Shown here piece after piece: positions 25,118 to 34,800 of a stretch of 64,000 nucleotides of DNA. The stretch is from CADEGL01 sp050180485. Its GTDB lineage: Bacteria > Pseudomonadota > Alphaproteobacteria > CADEGL01. The notes beneath the pieces are model-generated. The model saw only the letters and a program-made list of their open reading frames with translations. It made no database searches and was not told where the DNA came from. The translations under genes were made by a program, and so were the position numbers. Location of the stretch: contig JBFXED010000007.1 of NCBI GenBank assembly GCA_050180485.1, forward strand, positions 1 through 64,000. Reading direction: 5' to 3'. The stretch's first letter is position 1. The number at the start of each line of letters is the position of its first letter.

Positions 25118-26365
25118 TCAGCTCAACTTTATGCGTGTCACGGGCTCGGTCGTGCCGCCGCCCTTGGCGCGCTGGAAGATGCCGATGGCGTTCTTGATCG
25201 TGTGGCGCAGTCCGCCCTGCCAGGCCATGCGGAAGACGCGCAGGCCCGGATAGCGCGGCGCGATCTGGCCGGCCAGGAACAGGCCGATCTGGCGGCCCAG
25301 GATGCCCATCTTCTTCGATGTCTGGTGCGGCTGGGTGTCGTGCAGCAGGGCGAAGCTTTCGCCGCCGTGGATCGTCAGCGCGCCGGCCGCGGCGGCCGCT
25401 TCGACCAGCGCCTTGCCGCGCGGGGTGCGCGCGGTGATGCCGTTGAAGCCTTCGTCCTCGCCCGTCGGCGAGCCGCCTGGCCAGATGTCGTAGGCGATCA
25501 CGTCGGCCTGTTCGCCCACGGGATCGACGCAGACCTTGCAGCGAAACTGGAGGAACCAGAATCGCTTGTCCGCCCACATGTCGTTGTAGTTGGCGTTCAG
25601 CTCGCGTCCGTCCTTGGTTTCGAAGCGCGTCGGGCCGGGACAGCCATGGCCGCGATAGCGCATCAGCTTCAGCTCGCTTTCCTCGACGGGAAAGCGCCGC
25701 ATCTGCCGCCAGGTCAGCTCCAATTCCGATTCGCCGCCGCAGGAGATCGAGAGCAGATACTTCAAGTTCTTCCCGACGCGCGGATCGTGCTTCGCCAGAT
25801 TGCGCACGGCGGAGATGTCGCACGGCTTGGCGACCAACGCGAAGGGGCGGCCTTTCTCCAGATGTTCGTTCAGGTGGAGCAGGGGCGCCACCGGCCCATA
25901 GCGCGAGCCCATGCCTTCCAAGACGCCCGCGCGGTCCACGCTCACATGCGGCACGTTGCGCAAGGGTGCGTCGCCGGGCGATTTCACATGGGCGATGAAC
26001 TCGACCTGTTTCGATTCGAGCAGATAGATCGCGAGCGCGGTGAGGACGCCGCCGGTGGCCGCGCGGAAGCGCACGTCGGGATCGCTGGCCCAGCCGCGCC
26101 AGTGGCCTTGCGCATAGCCGAAGGCCGGATCGAACGCGGCACCTTCGCCCGCGACCGAGCGGTCCATACCTTCGGTGCGCAGGCCGGGGCAAACCTGGTT
26201 GATCAGCTTCAGCGTCGCGGGCTTGGGCGGCGTCTTGGTCACGGGACGCAGGCGGCCCTCCGGCGTCCAGCGCATCTCCACGCTGCTCTCGCCGGCCAGG
26301 CTCGCGCACAGGCCGCAGCCGATGCACAGGCCATTCTTCACGATGGCGTCGAGCGAATGGACCAA
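25118..26365 (-). CDS. FrhB/FdhB-like iron-sulfur flavoprotein (coenzyme F420 hydrogenase beta-subunit family)
   Basis: A 415-residue protein. The N terminus has a ferredoxin-like cluster motif CIGCGLC (about 14-20) with a fourth Cys in QVCPG (about 59). The FrhB core includes VAKPCDISAVRN, LLSISCGGE, RGHGCPGPTRF and the hallmark RCKVCVDPVGEQADVIAYD near 277-295, giving further Fe-S ligands and flavin contacts. FrhB subunits pass electrons between FAD and F420 or ferredoxin. Proteobacteria generally lack F420, so ferredoxin or another partner is likely. It is divergent from a ThDP enzyme, which suggests joint action on a 2-oxoacid. Its 3' part is the source of the 61-bp repeat. Confidence 0.85.
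   Translation of the reverse strand: MVHSLDAIVKNGLCIGCGLCASLAGESSVEMRWTPEGRLRPVTKTPPKPATLKLINQVCPGLRTEGMDRSVAGEGAAFDPAFGYAQGHWRGWASDPDVRFRAATGGVLTALAIYLLESKQVEFIAHVKSPGDAPLRNVPHVSVDRAGVLEGMGSRYGPVAPLLHLNEHLEKGRPFALVAKPCDISAVRNLAKHDPRVGKNLKYLLSISCGGESELELTWRQMRRFPVEESELKLMRYRGHGCPGPTRFETKDGRELNANYNDMWADKRFWFLQFRCKVCVDPVGEQADVIAYDIWPGGSPTGEDEGFNGITARTPRGKALVEAAAAAGALTIHGGESFALLHDTQPHQTSKKMGILGRQIGLFLAGQIAPRYPGLRVFRMAWQGGLRHTIKNAIGIFQRAKGGGTTEPVTRIKLS
25234..25294 (-). repeat. 61-bp direct repeat, copy B (inside frhB-like gene)
   Basis: This is the copy within the coding sequence, encoding about GRQIGLFLAGQIAPRYPGLR in frame. Copy A is at 24016-24076 with two mismatches. The bases outside 25234-25294 show no further alignment. 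Confidence 0.93.
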
Positions 26366-26518
26366 GCCCGGTGTCCTCCCCCAAGGCCGCCCAATCCTGC
26401 CACGGCGCGCCGGAGGCGGGAAATGCCTATCGCCATCCGATTATGCGCGCGGACTCGCCTGGACGCGCGGGCGCGCGAGCGCGTATGGCTAAACCGGCAT
26501 CAAGGCATGGGGGCAAGG

Positions 26519-28198
26519 ATGACGTCGCAGACCCGGACCGGCGCGCAATACATCGCCGAGGCGCTGTGCGCCTATGGCGTGACCCACACGTTCTTCGTCG
26601 ACGCCATCCTGCGCCGCGGCCTGATCGAGATGGAGAAGCGCGACGTCACGCGCGTCTTGACCCACACGGAAAAGGCGGCGGCCTATATGGCCGACGGGTA
26701 TGCGCGCGCCTCGGGCCGCATCGGCGTGTGCATGGCCCAGGCCGTGGGCGCGGCCAACCTGGCTTCGGGCCTGCAGGACGCGTTCTTCGCGCGCTCCGCG
26801 GTCCTGGCCATCACCGGCCACAAGGCCTATCCGCTGGTCCATCGCCACGCCTATCAGGAAATGCCGCACGAGCCGCTGTTCCGTCCCGTGACGCGCTTCT
26901 CGGCGAACGTGGAGGAGGCGGGGCAGCTGCCGTTCCTGTTGCGCCAGGCCATCCGCGAAGCCACGGGGCCGACGCCGTGCCCGACGCATCTCGATTTCAG
27001 CGGCCATATGGGCGAGCTGGTCGACATGGGCCAGGTGACCGGGCCGCTCGAAGTCGACGCGCGGCATGCGCGCTATCCGGCCTATCGCTACACGCCGCCC
27101 ATGGACGAGATCGAGGCGGCGGCCAAGATGATCGCCGCCGCGCAGCGGCCGGTGCTGGTGATCGGCACGGGCGCTGCGCAATCGGGTGCGGGCCAGGAAT
27201 TGCGCGCGCTCGCGAACCGCGCGGGCGCGCCGGTAGCGATGTCGCTGGGCGCGAAAGGCCTCATCGCCGACCGCGATCCGGTGAATATCGGCATCATGGG
27301 CCACTACTCGGCACCGCATACGAACAAGATCGTCCACGGCGCCGATCTGGTCGTCTTCATCGGCTGCTACGCGGGCGATCTCGTGACCGACAAGTGGCGC
27401 ATCCCGGCACCCGGCACGCGCGTGCTGCAGATCGATCCGAATCCCGCCGAGCTTGGGCGCAACTATCGCGATAGCGTCGGCCTATGCGGTGATCCGAAGC
27501 TGACGCTGGCACTGCTGGCGGAGCGTGTGCCCGCGCGCGCCGACCAATCCTGGCTCAAGAGCGCGCAAGTGTCGCGCGATGCGTGGCGGGCCTCCATCGC
27601 GCCGCGCTTCACATCGAATGCGCGTCCCATCGCGGTCGAGCGCCTGTGCCACGAACTGACCGAGGCCTTGCCGCGCGATGCGATCCTGGTCGCCGACACG
27701 GGCTATAGCGGCGTGTGGACCGGCACGCTGGTCGACACCAATGGGGCCGGCCAGACCTATCTGCGCGCGGCGGGCTCGCTCGGCTGGGCGTTCCCGGCCT
27801 CGATGGGCGCCAAGTGCGGAGCGCCCGATCGGCCCGTGGTGTGCTTCACCGGCGACGGCGGCTTCTACTACCACATGGCGGAGCTGGAGACGGCCAAGCG
27901 CTGGAACATCCCGGTCACCGTGGTGGTCAACAACAACTCCGCACTCGGCCAGTGCATCGCGGGCGTGCGCGATCTCTACAAGGGCAACAACGGCCGCGTC
28001 GGCGACATGTACGGTTTCGAATCCGTGAACTTCGCCAACATCGCGCGGGAGTTCGGCTGCCAGGGCATCCGGGTCGAGAACCCGTCGGAGTTGGGCGACG
28101 CGCTGCGCAAGGGCATCGCGTCGGGCCAGCCTTGCGTGATCGACGTGGCGACCGACCCCGAGGCCATCGCCCCCGAGGCGTGGGTGCCGGCGGCCTAG
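26519..28198 (+). CDS. Thiamine pyrophosphate-dependent enzyme (acetolactate synthase/decarboxylase-like)
   Basis: A 559-residue three-domain ThDP enzyme: N-terminal pyrimidine-binding domain with the catalytic Glu in THTEKAAAYMADGYAR (about 44-59), central DHS-like domain (about 190-320) and C-terminal PP domain with GDGGFYYHMAELETAKRWNI then VVVNNNSALG (about 447-478). The GDG...NN motif binds Mg-ThDP. It could be a 2-oxoacid decarboxylase, oxalyl- or sulfopyruvate-type enzyme or a synthase; the acceptor is unknown. The long frame reaching back to 25202 is antisense to frhB and was cut; ATG 26519 follows GGGGG, and ATG 26507 is an alternative. Divergent from frhB-like gene with a 153-base gap. 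Confidence 0.88.
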   Translation: MTSQTRTGAQYIAEALCAYGVTHTFFVDAILRRGLIEMEKRDVTRVLTHTEKAAAYMADGYARASGRIGVCMAQAVGAANLASGLQDAFFARSAVLAITGHKAYPLVHRHAYQEMPHEPLFRPVTRFSANVEEAGQLPFLLRQAIREATGPTPCPTHLDFSGHMGELVDMGQVTGPLEVDARHARYPAYRYTPPMDEIEAAAKMIAAAQRPVLVIGTGAAQSGAGQELRALANRAGAPVAMSLGAKGLIADRDPVNIGIMGHYSAPHTNKIVHGADLVVFIGCYAGDLVTDKWRIPAPGTRVLQIDPNPAELGRNYRDSVGLCGDPKLTLALLAERVPARADQSWLKSAQVSRDAWRASIAPRFTSNARPIAVERLCHELTEALPRDAILVADTGYSGVWTGTLVDTNGAGQTYLRAAGSLGWAFPASMGAKCGAPDRPVVCFTGDGGFYYHMAELETAKRWNIPVTVVVNNNSALGQCIAGVRDLYKGNNGRVGDMYGFESVNFANIAREFGCQGIRVENPSELGDALRKGIASGQPCVIDVATDPEAIAPEAWVPAA

Positions 28199-28246
28199 GC
28201 TGGGATCGCCATCCGGGGGACGCCGCTTTTAAGAAGCCCGGCGCCA

Positions 28247-29323
28247 TTACGGCGTGATCGCGACTTTCAAAACTCCGTCCCGCTGATTCGAGAAAAGCTC
28301 GTACGCCGCTTCGATGTCGTCCAACTTAAACCGATGGGTGACAAGCGGCCGGAGATCGATCCGTTCCGACGCCACGACGTTGATCAGACGGCGCATTCGT
28401 TCCTTTCCGCCAGGGCACAGCGTGGTCACGATGCGAATGTCTCCGAGCCCGGCGGAAAATGCCGCGTAAGGAATGGTCAAATCGGTGGAGTAGACTCCAA
28501 GACTGGATAACGTGCCACCGGGGCGGAGCGCCCGAAGGCACGCCTCGAATGTCCCCTGAGTCCCGAGCGCTTCGATCGCGACATCGACTCCGCGCCCGTT
28601 CGTGATGCGGAGGATCTCGTCGAGCGGATCGACTTTGGTGTAATCGAGCACGACGTCCGCGCCCATCTTCCGCGCCACGGCCATTCTTTCGGGGACGCCC
28701 TCGACGGCGATGATCGTGCTGGCGCCGCGCAGCTTTGCGCCCGCGGTCGCGCATAGGCCGATCGGTCCCTGCGCGAAGACCGCGACGCTGTCGCCGATTT
28801 TGATATCGCCGTTCTCGGCGCCGGAGAAGCCGGTCGACATGATGTCCGGGCACATCAGAACGGCTTCGTCGGTAAGATTGTCTGGAATCGGGGCCAGGTT
28901 GGCCATGGCATCGGGCACCAACACATACTCCGCCTGGCAACCGTCGATCGTGTTGCCGAAGCGCCAGCCTCCGACCGCCTTCCAGCCGTGACCGTGGTGG
29001 CCGCCGCACTGGGCGTGACATCCGGCAAGTGAGGCGTAGCTCGTGCCGCTCGGGGTAATCGCTCCGGCGATCACCCGTTGGCCTTCCTGGTAGCCGACGA
29101 CCGCCGAGCCCAGCTTCTCGATGACGCCAACGGGTTCATGCCCCACGGTCAGGCCGCGTTCGACGGGGTATTCGCCTTTGAGAATGTGCACGTCCGTTCC
29201 GCAGATGGTTGTGGTCGTGATCCGCACGAGGGCGTCGAGCGGCTTCACCTCCGGAATGGGTTTATCGTCCAGCACGATCCGGCCCGGCTCCACAAACACG
29301 GCCGCCTTCATTTTTGAAGCCAT
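28247..29323 (-). CDS. Zinc-dependent alcohol dehydrogenase (MDR family)
   Basis: A 358-residue medium-chain dehydrogenase. Catalytic zinc ligands fit Cys in TTICGTDVHIL (about 41) and His-Glu in GLTVGHEPVGV (about 63-64). The structural-zinc loop is altered to AGCHAQCGGHHGHGW. The cofactor domain begins VAVFAQGPIGLCATAGAKLRG near 177, with Glu after strand 2 (IAVEGVPER), suggesting NAD. It should oxidise a secondary alcohol or polyol. AAGGAG seven bases before ATG 29323 fixes the start; an upstream 22-residue frame extension is ignored. It converges on the ThDP gene and is followed on its left by 48 bases. Confidence 0.9.
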   Translation of the reverse strand: MASKMKAAVFVEPGRIVLDDKPIPEVKPLDALVRITTTTICGTDVHILKGEYPVERGLTVGHEPVGVIEKLGSAVVGYQEGQRVIAGAITPSGTSYASLAGCHAQCGGHHGHGWKAVGGWRFGNTIDGCQAEYVLVPDAMANLAPIPDNLTDEAVLMCPDIMSTGFSGAENGDIKIGDSVAVFAQGPIGLCATAGAKLRGASTIIAVEGVPERMAVARKMGADVVLDYTKVDPLDEILRITNGRGVDVAIEALGTQGTFEACLRALRPGGTLSSLGVYSTDLTIPYAAFSAGLGDIRIVTTLCPGGKERMRRLINVVASERIDLRPLVTHRFKLDDIEAAYELFSNQRDGVLKVAITP

Positions 29324-29484
29324 CGATAGACTCCTTCCATCCTTCGGTCTGAGACTGCGTCCGCGCCGGTTCGCGGCGAAATGGGCCACATTCTTCCTAA
29401 CGCTTCGAGAGGCGAAGCGGTCCCAAATCGTCCAATCGAATCGCGCCGCGGTTCAGTGCGTTCGTGCGCGTGGCGCCTCAGGCT

Positions 29485-29949
29485 CTAGGGCTTCGGCTTG
29501 CCGTCGAGGAAGGCGGCCACGCGCGGATCGGCGCGCAGCGCCTTCAGCTCTTCGTCGTTGGGCAGGCGCGGCTTGTCGCGCTCGGCGTTGACCATGCAGA
29601 GAAAGCCGAGCGGCTCGCCCTTGGTCGCGCGGAACTGGTGCCAGGTCATCGGCTGGATGGTGACCAGGTCGTGCGGCTTCACTTCGCGCACCGCGTTACC
29701 CACCAGGCAGTGGCCGTGGCCGCGGAAGACCATCACCGCATGGACATGCTCGTGCCGCTCCAGGGTCGAGTAGCCGCCGGTGTCCATCTCGAAATAGCGC
29801 AGCTCGCACTTGAGCGTCGGGTCGGCGAACAGGATCTGGCGCGAGATGGCGAGGAAGGGCGCGCTGCCCTCCTCCTTGTAGGCCATACGGTCGACGCCTT
29901 CCCAGCGGAAGCCGCCTTGGGTGGGCCGGAAGGGGTTCGAACCGGTCAT
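29485..29949 (-). CDS. Cupin, probable methylthioxylulose-phosphate methylsulfurylase type
   Basis: A 154-residue single-domain cupin. Metal motif 1 is ERHEHVHAVMVFRGHGHCLVG (about 63-83, His and Glu ligands) and motif 2 is IQPMTWHQFRA (about 93-103, His ligand). In Rhodospirillum rubrum a cupin encoded beside a RuBisCO-like protein removes methanethiol from 1-methylthioxylulose 5-phosphate and yields 1-deoxyxylulose 5-phosphate. Here too the cupin follows a DeepYkr-type RuBisCO-like gene in the same direction, 73 bases away. That role is inference from the pairing. ATG 29949 has GGAAGG in place; ATG 29964 is the alternative. Confidence 0.72.
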   Translation of the reverse strand: MTGSNPFRPTQGGFRWEGVDRMAYKEEGSAPFLAISRQILFADPTLKCELRYFEMDTGGYSTLERHEHVHAVMVFRGHGHCLVGNAVREVKPHDLVTIQPMTWHQFRATKGEPLGFLCMVNAERDKPRLPNDEELKALRADPRVAAFLDGKPKP

Positions 29950-30022
29950 TTTCGCGCCTTCCATCCTGTTTTACGGACGCGCCGTCCGGCTTTGTGCATC
30001 CGGGGCGCAATTCCGCGCACCG

Positions 30023-31111
30023 TCAGTGCAGTTTGGCGTCCGTCACTTTGCGCACGAAAGCCGCCGTCTCCTCCGTCAGGCGCTCGCGCGCGGCAAGCAA
30101 TCCTCCGCCGATCAGCAGCATGACGTCCGTGCCGTAGAATTCCAGCATCTCCGGCACGCGGTCCACCGTCATGCCCCCGGCCGGCACGGGCACGGCGGGC
30201 TTGAGCCCGTCCCAGGGCGCCAAGGCCGTCCGGGCCAAATCCTTGCAGGTCGCGGGCGAATAGCTGAACCGGCCGCCATGGTTGGGAAATACGCTCGCAT
30301 CGGCGCCAAACAAGCGGAACAGCTTGCCGAGGAGAAGGGGCGGGGCGATCCGGCTGGCTCCCGCGAGCGCCGGATGGGCCATGAAGCCCATCTCCGGAAA
30401 CTCCTTCACCAGCGCATGGAAAGACGGCAATCCCACCACCATCGGCGCGATCAAGACCGTATCCAGCCCTTCGTCGCGGGCCAGGCGCACCTGCTTGCGC
30501 AACTGGTCGAGATTGCCCGAAAGGCTCGGCAAATAACGGGTCTTGCCGCCCGCCGCGCGCACGGATTTGGCGCAGGCCGCGACGCGCGCGGCGAAGGGGC
30601 TATACGCCTGATCGGCCAGCCCGTGATCGTCCTTGATGAAATCGATCCCGCCCTGCGCCATGCGGCCCGCCAAGGCTCCCAGCGCTGCGGCCGGCATGCC
30701 TTGCGGCTTCAGCGCCGAGCAGGTCATGGCGCGCTTCTCCGCGCCGCAGCGCGCGCGCAGACCCGCGAGCCCCTGGTTGGGGCCGCCGAAGTTCGCGGCG
30801 ACATGGGACGGCAGAACCACATCCTGCAAGGTCACGTCGTCGTGGATCGAGGTGTTGCCGAACAGCATGTTCATGAGTTGGCCGACCTCGGGCCCGGTGG
30901 TGGCCGTGGCCAGTCCGATGCGGACTTCGAACATGTCGTCGCCAGCCGGCGTAATGGCGTCGACCCGGCCGACGATATGGTTGAGCACGTGCGAATCGTC
31001 GATGGCCGCGACCGGCATCTCGACGCTTTGCTCCACCGCGATGGTCTTGGCGCGGCTTTCGATGGCGGCAGCGTCGCTGCGGACGCGGTAGACGGCCGTG
31101 ATTCTCGGCAT
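30023..31111 (-). CDS. RuBisCO-like protein, form IV (DeepYkr type)
   Basis: A 362-residue large-subunit homolog, shorter than true RuBisCO (about 470). The active-site Lys in SALKPQG and the carbamylatable Lys plus Asp ligands in GGIDFIKDDHG are kept, but the usual KDDE is KDDH and the loop-6 Lys is absent (PNHGGRFSY), so it cannot fix CO2. Related proteins isomerise 5-methylthioribulose 1-phosphate or act in Met salvage. With the adjacent cupin this matches the R. rubrum isoprenoid shunt, which recycles methylthioadenosine into deoxyxylulose phosphate. The start at 31111 omits a 28-residue non-homologous frame extension. The mtnP and mtnA partners are not in the window. Confidence 0.85.
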   Translation of the reverse strand: MPRITAVYRVRSDAAAIESRAKTIAVEQSVEMPVAAIDDSHVLNHIVGRVDAITPAGDDMFEVRIGLATATTGPEVGQLMNMLFGNTSIHDDVTLQDVVLPSHVAANFGGPNQGLAGLRARCGAEKRAMTCSALKPQGMPAAALGALAGRMAQGGIDFIKDDHGLADQAYSPFAARVAACAKSVRAAGGKTRYLPSLSGNLDQLRKQVRLARDEGLDTVLIAPMVVGLPSFHALVKEFPEMGFMAHPALAGASRIAPPLLLGKLFRLFGADASVFPNHGGRFSYSPATCKDLARTALAPWDGLKPAVPVPAGGMTVDRVPEMLEFYGTDVMLLIGGGLLAARERLTEETAAFVRKVTDAKLH

Positions 31112-31210
31112 GGTCGGTTTCGTTTCTGTGGCCCCAGCCGCGCCGGCCTCTTTTGGACCGGTCGCGCAAGCTGTATCTGGCCTGCCCGAGCCCATGCCGT
31201 AAAGAGCCGA

Positions 31211-31244
31211 ATCAAAACGCCGCCTGCCTTCCGGCCGGCGGCGT
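31211..31244 (-). terminator. Terminator of the small lipoprotein gene
   Basis: Read on the minus strand, ACGCCGCC and GGCGGCGT (31244-31237 and 31224-31217) form a perfect 8-bp stem with a 12-base loop, followed by TTTTGATT. It lies 29 bases past the lipoprotein stop and upstream of the RuBisCO-like gene, so the two are separate units. Confidence 0.75.
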
Positions 31245-31272
31245 CCGGATTTCTCGCGGGTTTAGCCGCGCG

Positions 31273-31587
31273 CTACATCACGAGCGGGCCGCACTTACGG
31301 TACGGAAGCCACTTTTTTTTGTACATGCATTTCTCGAACTCTTCCGCCTGGCTGGCGGGCGGGCAGGACTTGGCCGCCTCGTCGAACTCGGCCTGGCCGC
31401 GGTTGCCGGCGAACTGCTCCAACTTGCCGTCGTCGGTCACCTTGGTGGTCACGCAGTTACCGGAATTGTCCATCGGCACGTAGTAATTGCCCTTCACCGG
31501 GCCGCCGCACGACGCGAGCAGGGTCAGTCCTCCAAGAATCAGGATGGCGCAGCCGGTCTTGGCCGAGGTCTTGCCCAAAAAACCCAT
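31273..31587 (-). CDS. Small putative lipoprotein
   Basis: A 104-residue protein. Residues 1-28 are a lipoprotein signal (MGFLGKTSAKTGCAILILGG) ending in lipobox LASC at about 25-28; the Cys would be lipidated and the mature part lies in the periplasm or outer membrane. The mature chain holds four further Cys residues, enough for two disulfides (SGNCVTTK, AKSCPP, EKCMYKKK, RKCGP). No family recognised. GGAGAAG precedes the ATG. It has its own terminator. Confidence 0.72.
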   Translation of the reverse strand: MGFLGKTSAKTGCAILILGGLTLLASCGGPVKGNYYVPMDNSGNCVTTKVTDDGKLEQFAGNRGQAEFDEAAKSCPPASQAEEFEKCMYKKKWLPYRKCGPLVM

Positions 31588-31886
31588 ATTTCTTCTCCGG
31601 AAATGGCGAGAAAATCGGTCGACGATCACCGGCAATCCCCCGGGTCGGCCGCCTTGGTTGGCGCGCAATGTCGCTCGCGCGCCTTCCCCATGCAAGAGCC
31701 AAGCCGAACCGCCGATCGAGGGGCCTCGTCGGGGCGGTCTCTATCCATTTGTGCGGAGTGGATTATGCTTTCGTCTAGGGGGCGCGGAAGCCGATAGGTC
31801 TGCAGACTGCCGAAAGAGGGGGCATGGCGGCTCATCCGTTGGTCCATGATGGGCAGGCCGCGGTGCGGCGATGACGGGGGCTCGGT

Positions 31887-34800
31887 ATGTCCAGGCTGCG
31901 CATTCTGTTCGTCGCGGACGAGGCGGCCGGATTGTCGCTCCGGCACCTTCTCGATGCGCGGGACCAGCCCGCCAGCCGGTGCATTTCGGACGATAGCACC
32001 CTGGCGCAGGCGCTGGCGGACGCGGAATGGGACGCCGTCGTCGTCCAGTCTCTCGCACCACGTTCCATCGAAGCGGTCCTGGACGCCCTTCGCGATCGTC
32101 AATTGGCGATACCCGTTATCGCTGCCGTACGCGGCATTGGCGAAGAAGCCGCGGCCGATCTCATGCGTGCCGGCGTGCGGGACGTCGTTGCGATGGATAA
32201 CGGTCCGCGCTTGCGGGCGGCGCTTGAGCGCGAGACACGCAGGACCGCATCGCAAGTGGACCTCGCGGATGCGAGGCAGCTCCTGGAAAACATCGCGTCG
32301 CACGTCCCCGGCGACATCTATCGCCGGGTTCTGCACACGGACGGGCGCGTGACTTATCCTTTCACGAGCGAGGGATTCATCCGGCGCCTCGGCTATGGCG
32401 TGGCCGATATCGAAGCGGATGCGGGTCTGTTCGCCGAGATGGTTCATGACGAGGACCGCGAGGCATACCGGACCGCCTACGCCAATTCCGCCCAATCGCT
32501 GACCCCGTTTGACCACCGTTGGCGCGTTCGTGCGAAGTCCGGCGATTACCGCTGGGTGCACGGCATTGCCGGCGTGCGGCGCTTGGACAACGGCGATGTC
32601 GTTTGGGACGGCATCACTATCGACGTTACGCGCGAAATGGAGAGCGAAAACCGTCTTCGAAATCTCGCAGCGAATATTCCCGGCGTGATCTATCAGCGGA
32701 TCAACCACGCCGACGGGCGGGTCAGCTATCCCTTCGTCAGCTCCGGGGTCCGTGATCTGTTCGGGTACGAGCCGCGCGAGATCATGGATCGCCCCGAGAT
32801 TTTCTCCGACACGGTGCTGGGCGAAAGCGCCGGCGAATACAAACGCTTGGTCGAGGAATCGGCGCGCAAGCTGACACCGTACCGATGGTTCGGCATGGAG
32901 CACACAAGGGACGGGCGCGAGATTTGGACCCAGGTTATCGGACGCCCTACACGGCTGGAGAACGGCGATATCCGTTGGGACAGCGTGCTGCTCGACATGT
33001 CGGAGCAAAGGAAGATCGAAAGCGCGCTGCGCGAATCCGAACGACGGCTGAAGAGCATCGCGAACAACATTCCCGGCGCCGTCTTCCGACGCGTCCTGCA
33101 TGCGGACGGCCGGATGAGCTATCCGTATTCCAGCGGTTATATGGAGCGGGAGTTTGGCATCGGCGCGATCGATACGCTTGGAAAGCCCCGCGCCTTCCTC
33201 GATGCCGTCCATCCCGACGACCGGCCCATCTGGGAAGAAGCGGTGGCCGTCTCGGCCCGCCAGATGGCGCCGTTCGACCTGACGTACCGCATGCGCACGC
33301 CGCAAGGCGAGATCCGGTGGATTCAAACCTTGGCCGGGGTCCGGACCTTGGAGAACGGCGAGGTGACCTGGGACGGAATCGCGTTGGATGTGACGCGCTA
33401 TCAGAAGACCGAGCAGGAGTTGCGCGAACGCACGGCGCAGTTGGAAAGCTTGGCGTCCAACATTCCCGGCGTCATCTACCAGCGGATTCAGCATACCGAC
33501 GGCCACGTGACCTTCCCGTATATCAGCAAGGGCGTGAAGGATATCTACGGCTATACGGCCGAGGAACTGATGGCCAATCCGGCGCCGTTCCGCAGCGCGG
33601 CGATGCCGGAGGACCAGGAATGGCACGACAAGGGGGCGGAGCTTTCCGCCGAAAGTATGCAGCCGTGGGTCTGGGAAGGACGCATTCGCCGCAAGGACGG
33701 CCAGATCAGATGGGTCCATGTCCACGCCCGCCCGCACCGACTGCCGGAGGGCGCTGTCGCGTGGGACGGCTTCGTGCTCGATGTCACCAGCCGCACGTTG
33801 GCAGAGCAGGCCGCGCGCGAAACCGCGAGCCAGATCGAAAGCCTGGCCGCCAATCTTCCGGGTGTCGTCTTCCGGCGCATCCAGCATCCGGACGGGCGGC
33901 GCGAATACCCGTTCATCAGCCCGCGTGTGCGCGAGCTCTTCGGGTATTCCGCGCAAGAGCTGATGGCCGATCCGACGCCGTTTCAGGCGGTGGCCACGGA
34001 GGCCGAGCAGCGCGAACACGACGCCCTGGGCGCGCGATCGGCGCGTACCCTTGAGCCGTGGCAGATGGAATGCCGTATCCGCCATCGCGACGGCACGCTC
34101 AAATGGATTCACTTCTGGGCCCAGCCCCATAAGCGCGAGGATGGCGCCGTGATATGGGACGGCGTGACGCTGGACGTCACCGACCACAAACTCGCCGAGG
34201 TCGAATTGGATGCGCTGGCGCGCCAGCAATCCGCCGTCGTTGCCTTGGGCCAAAACGCGCTCGGCGGAACTTTAACCAATTTGTTCGAGGCCGCGGTCGA
34301 GGCCGTCGCGGTCACTCTTTCGGCTGATTTGGCCAGCCTGCTCGAGCTCGACACGCACCATCAGACGTTGCGTCTGATAGCCGCCCGTGGTTGGCCGGAA
34401 GGCGCGGTTGGGAAGAACGTGTTTCCCAACAACGAGAGCGTCCCCGCCGGTTACGCCCTCAAGACAAGGCGGCCGGTCATCGTTTCGAATGCCGCGACGG
34501 ACGTGCGTTTCAAGCTGCCGCCGTCCCTAAAGGCTCAGGGCGTGGTCAGCGGGTTGAGCATCGCCATCGGCCCTCCTGAACGTCCTTTCGGCGCCATTTC
34601 CGCTTATACGAGACACCAGCGCGACTTTTCGGTGCAGGACGCGGATTTTCTCCGCGCGGTCGCGAACGTGATAGCTGCCGCTGTCGAGCGCGAGCGGACC
34701 GAAAAGGACAGGCGCAGACTCTCCAGCGTCGTGGAGCAAAGTCCGAACGCCATCGTCATCGCCGACGCGGACGGCTTGGTGGAATATGCCAACCAGGCGC

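Noticed and set aside
25118..26365. F420-dependent hydrogenase subunit
   Set aside because: Only the family fold is supported; no hydrogenase large or small subunit or F420 gene is present and the lineage normally lacks F420.
25202..26518. A 998-codon frame joining 25202 to the ThDP enzyme
   Set aside because: The first about 435 codons are antisense to the frhB-like gene and have no family pattern; the ThDP similarity begins at about 26519.
30023..31111. Possible CO2-fixing RuBisCO
   Set aside because: The loop-6 Lys is missing and the metal motif is KDDH, so it belongs to form IV and cannot carboxylate.
31626..34253. An 875-codon minus-strand frame opposite the PAS kinase
   Set aside because: Long antisense frames are common in GC-rich coding DNA; the plus strand shows clear repeated PAS domains and the minus frame only low-complexity Arg/Gly/His-rich text.
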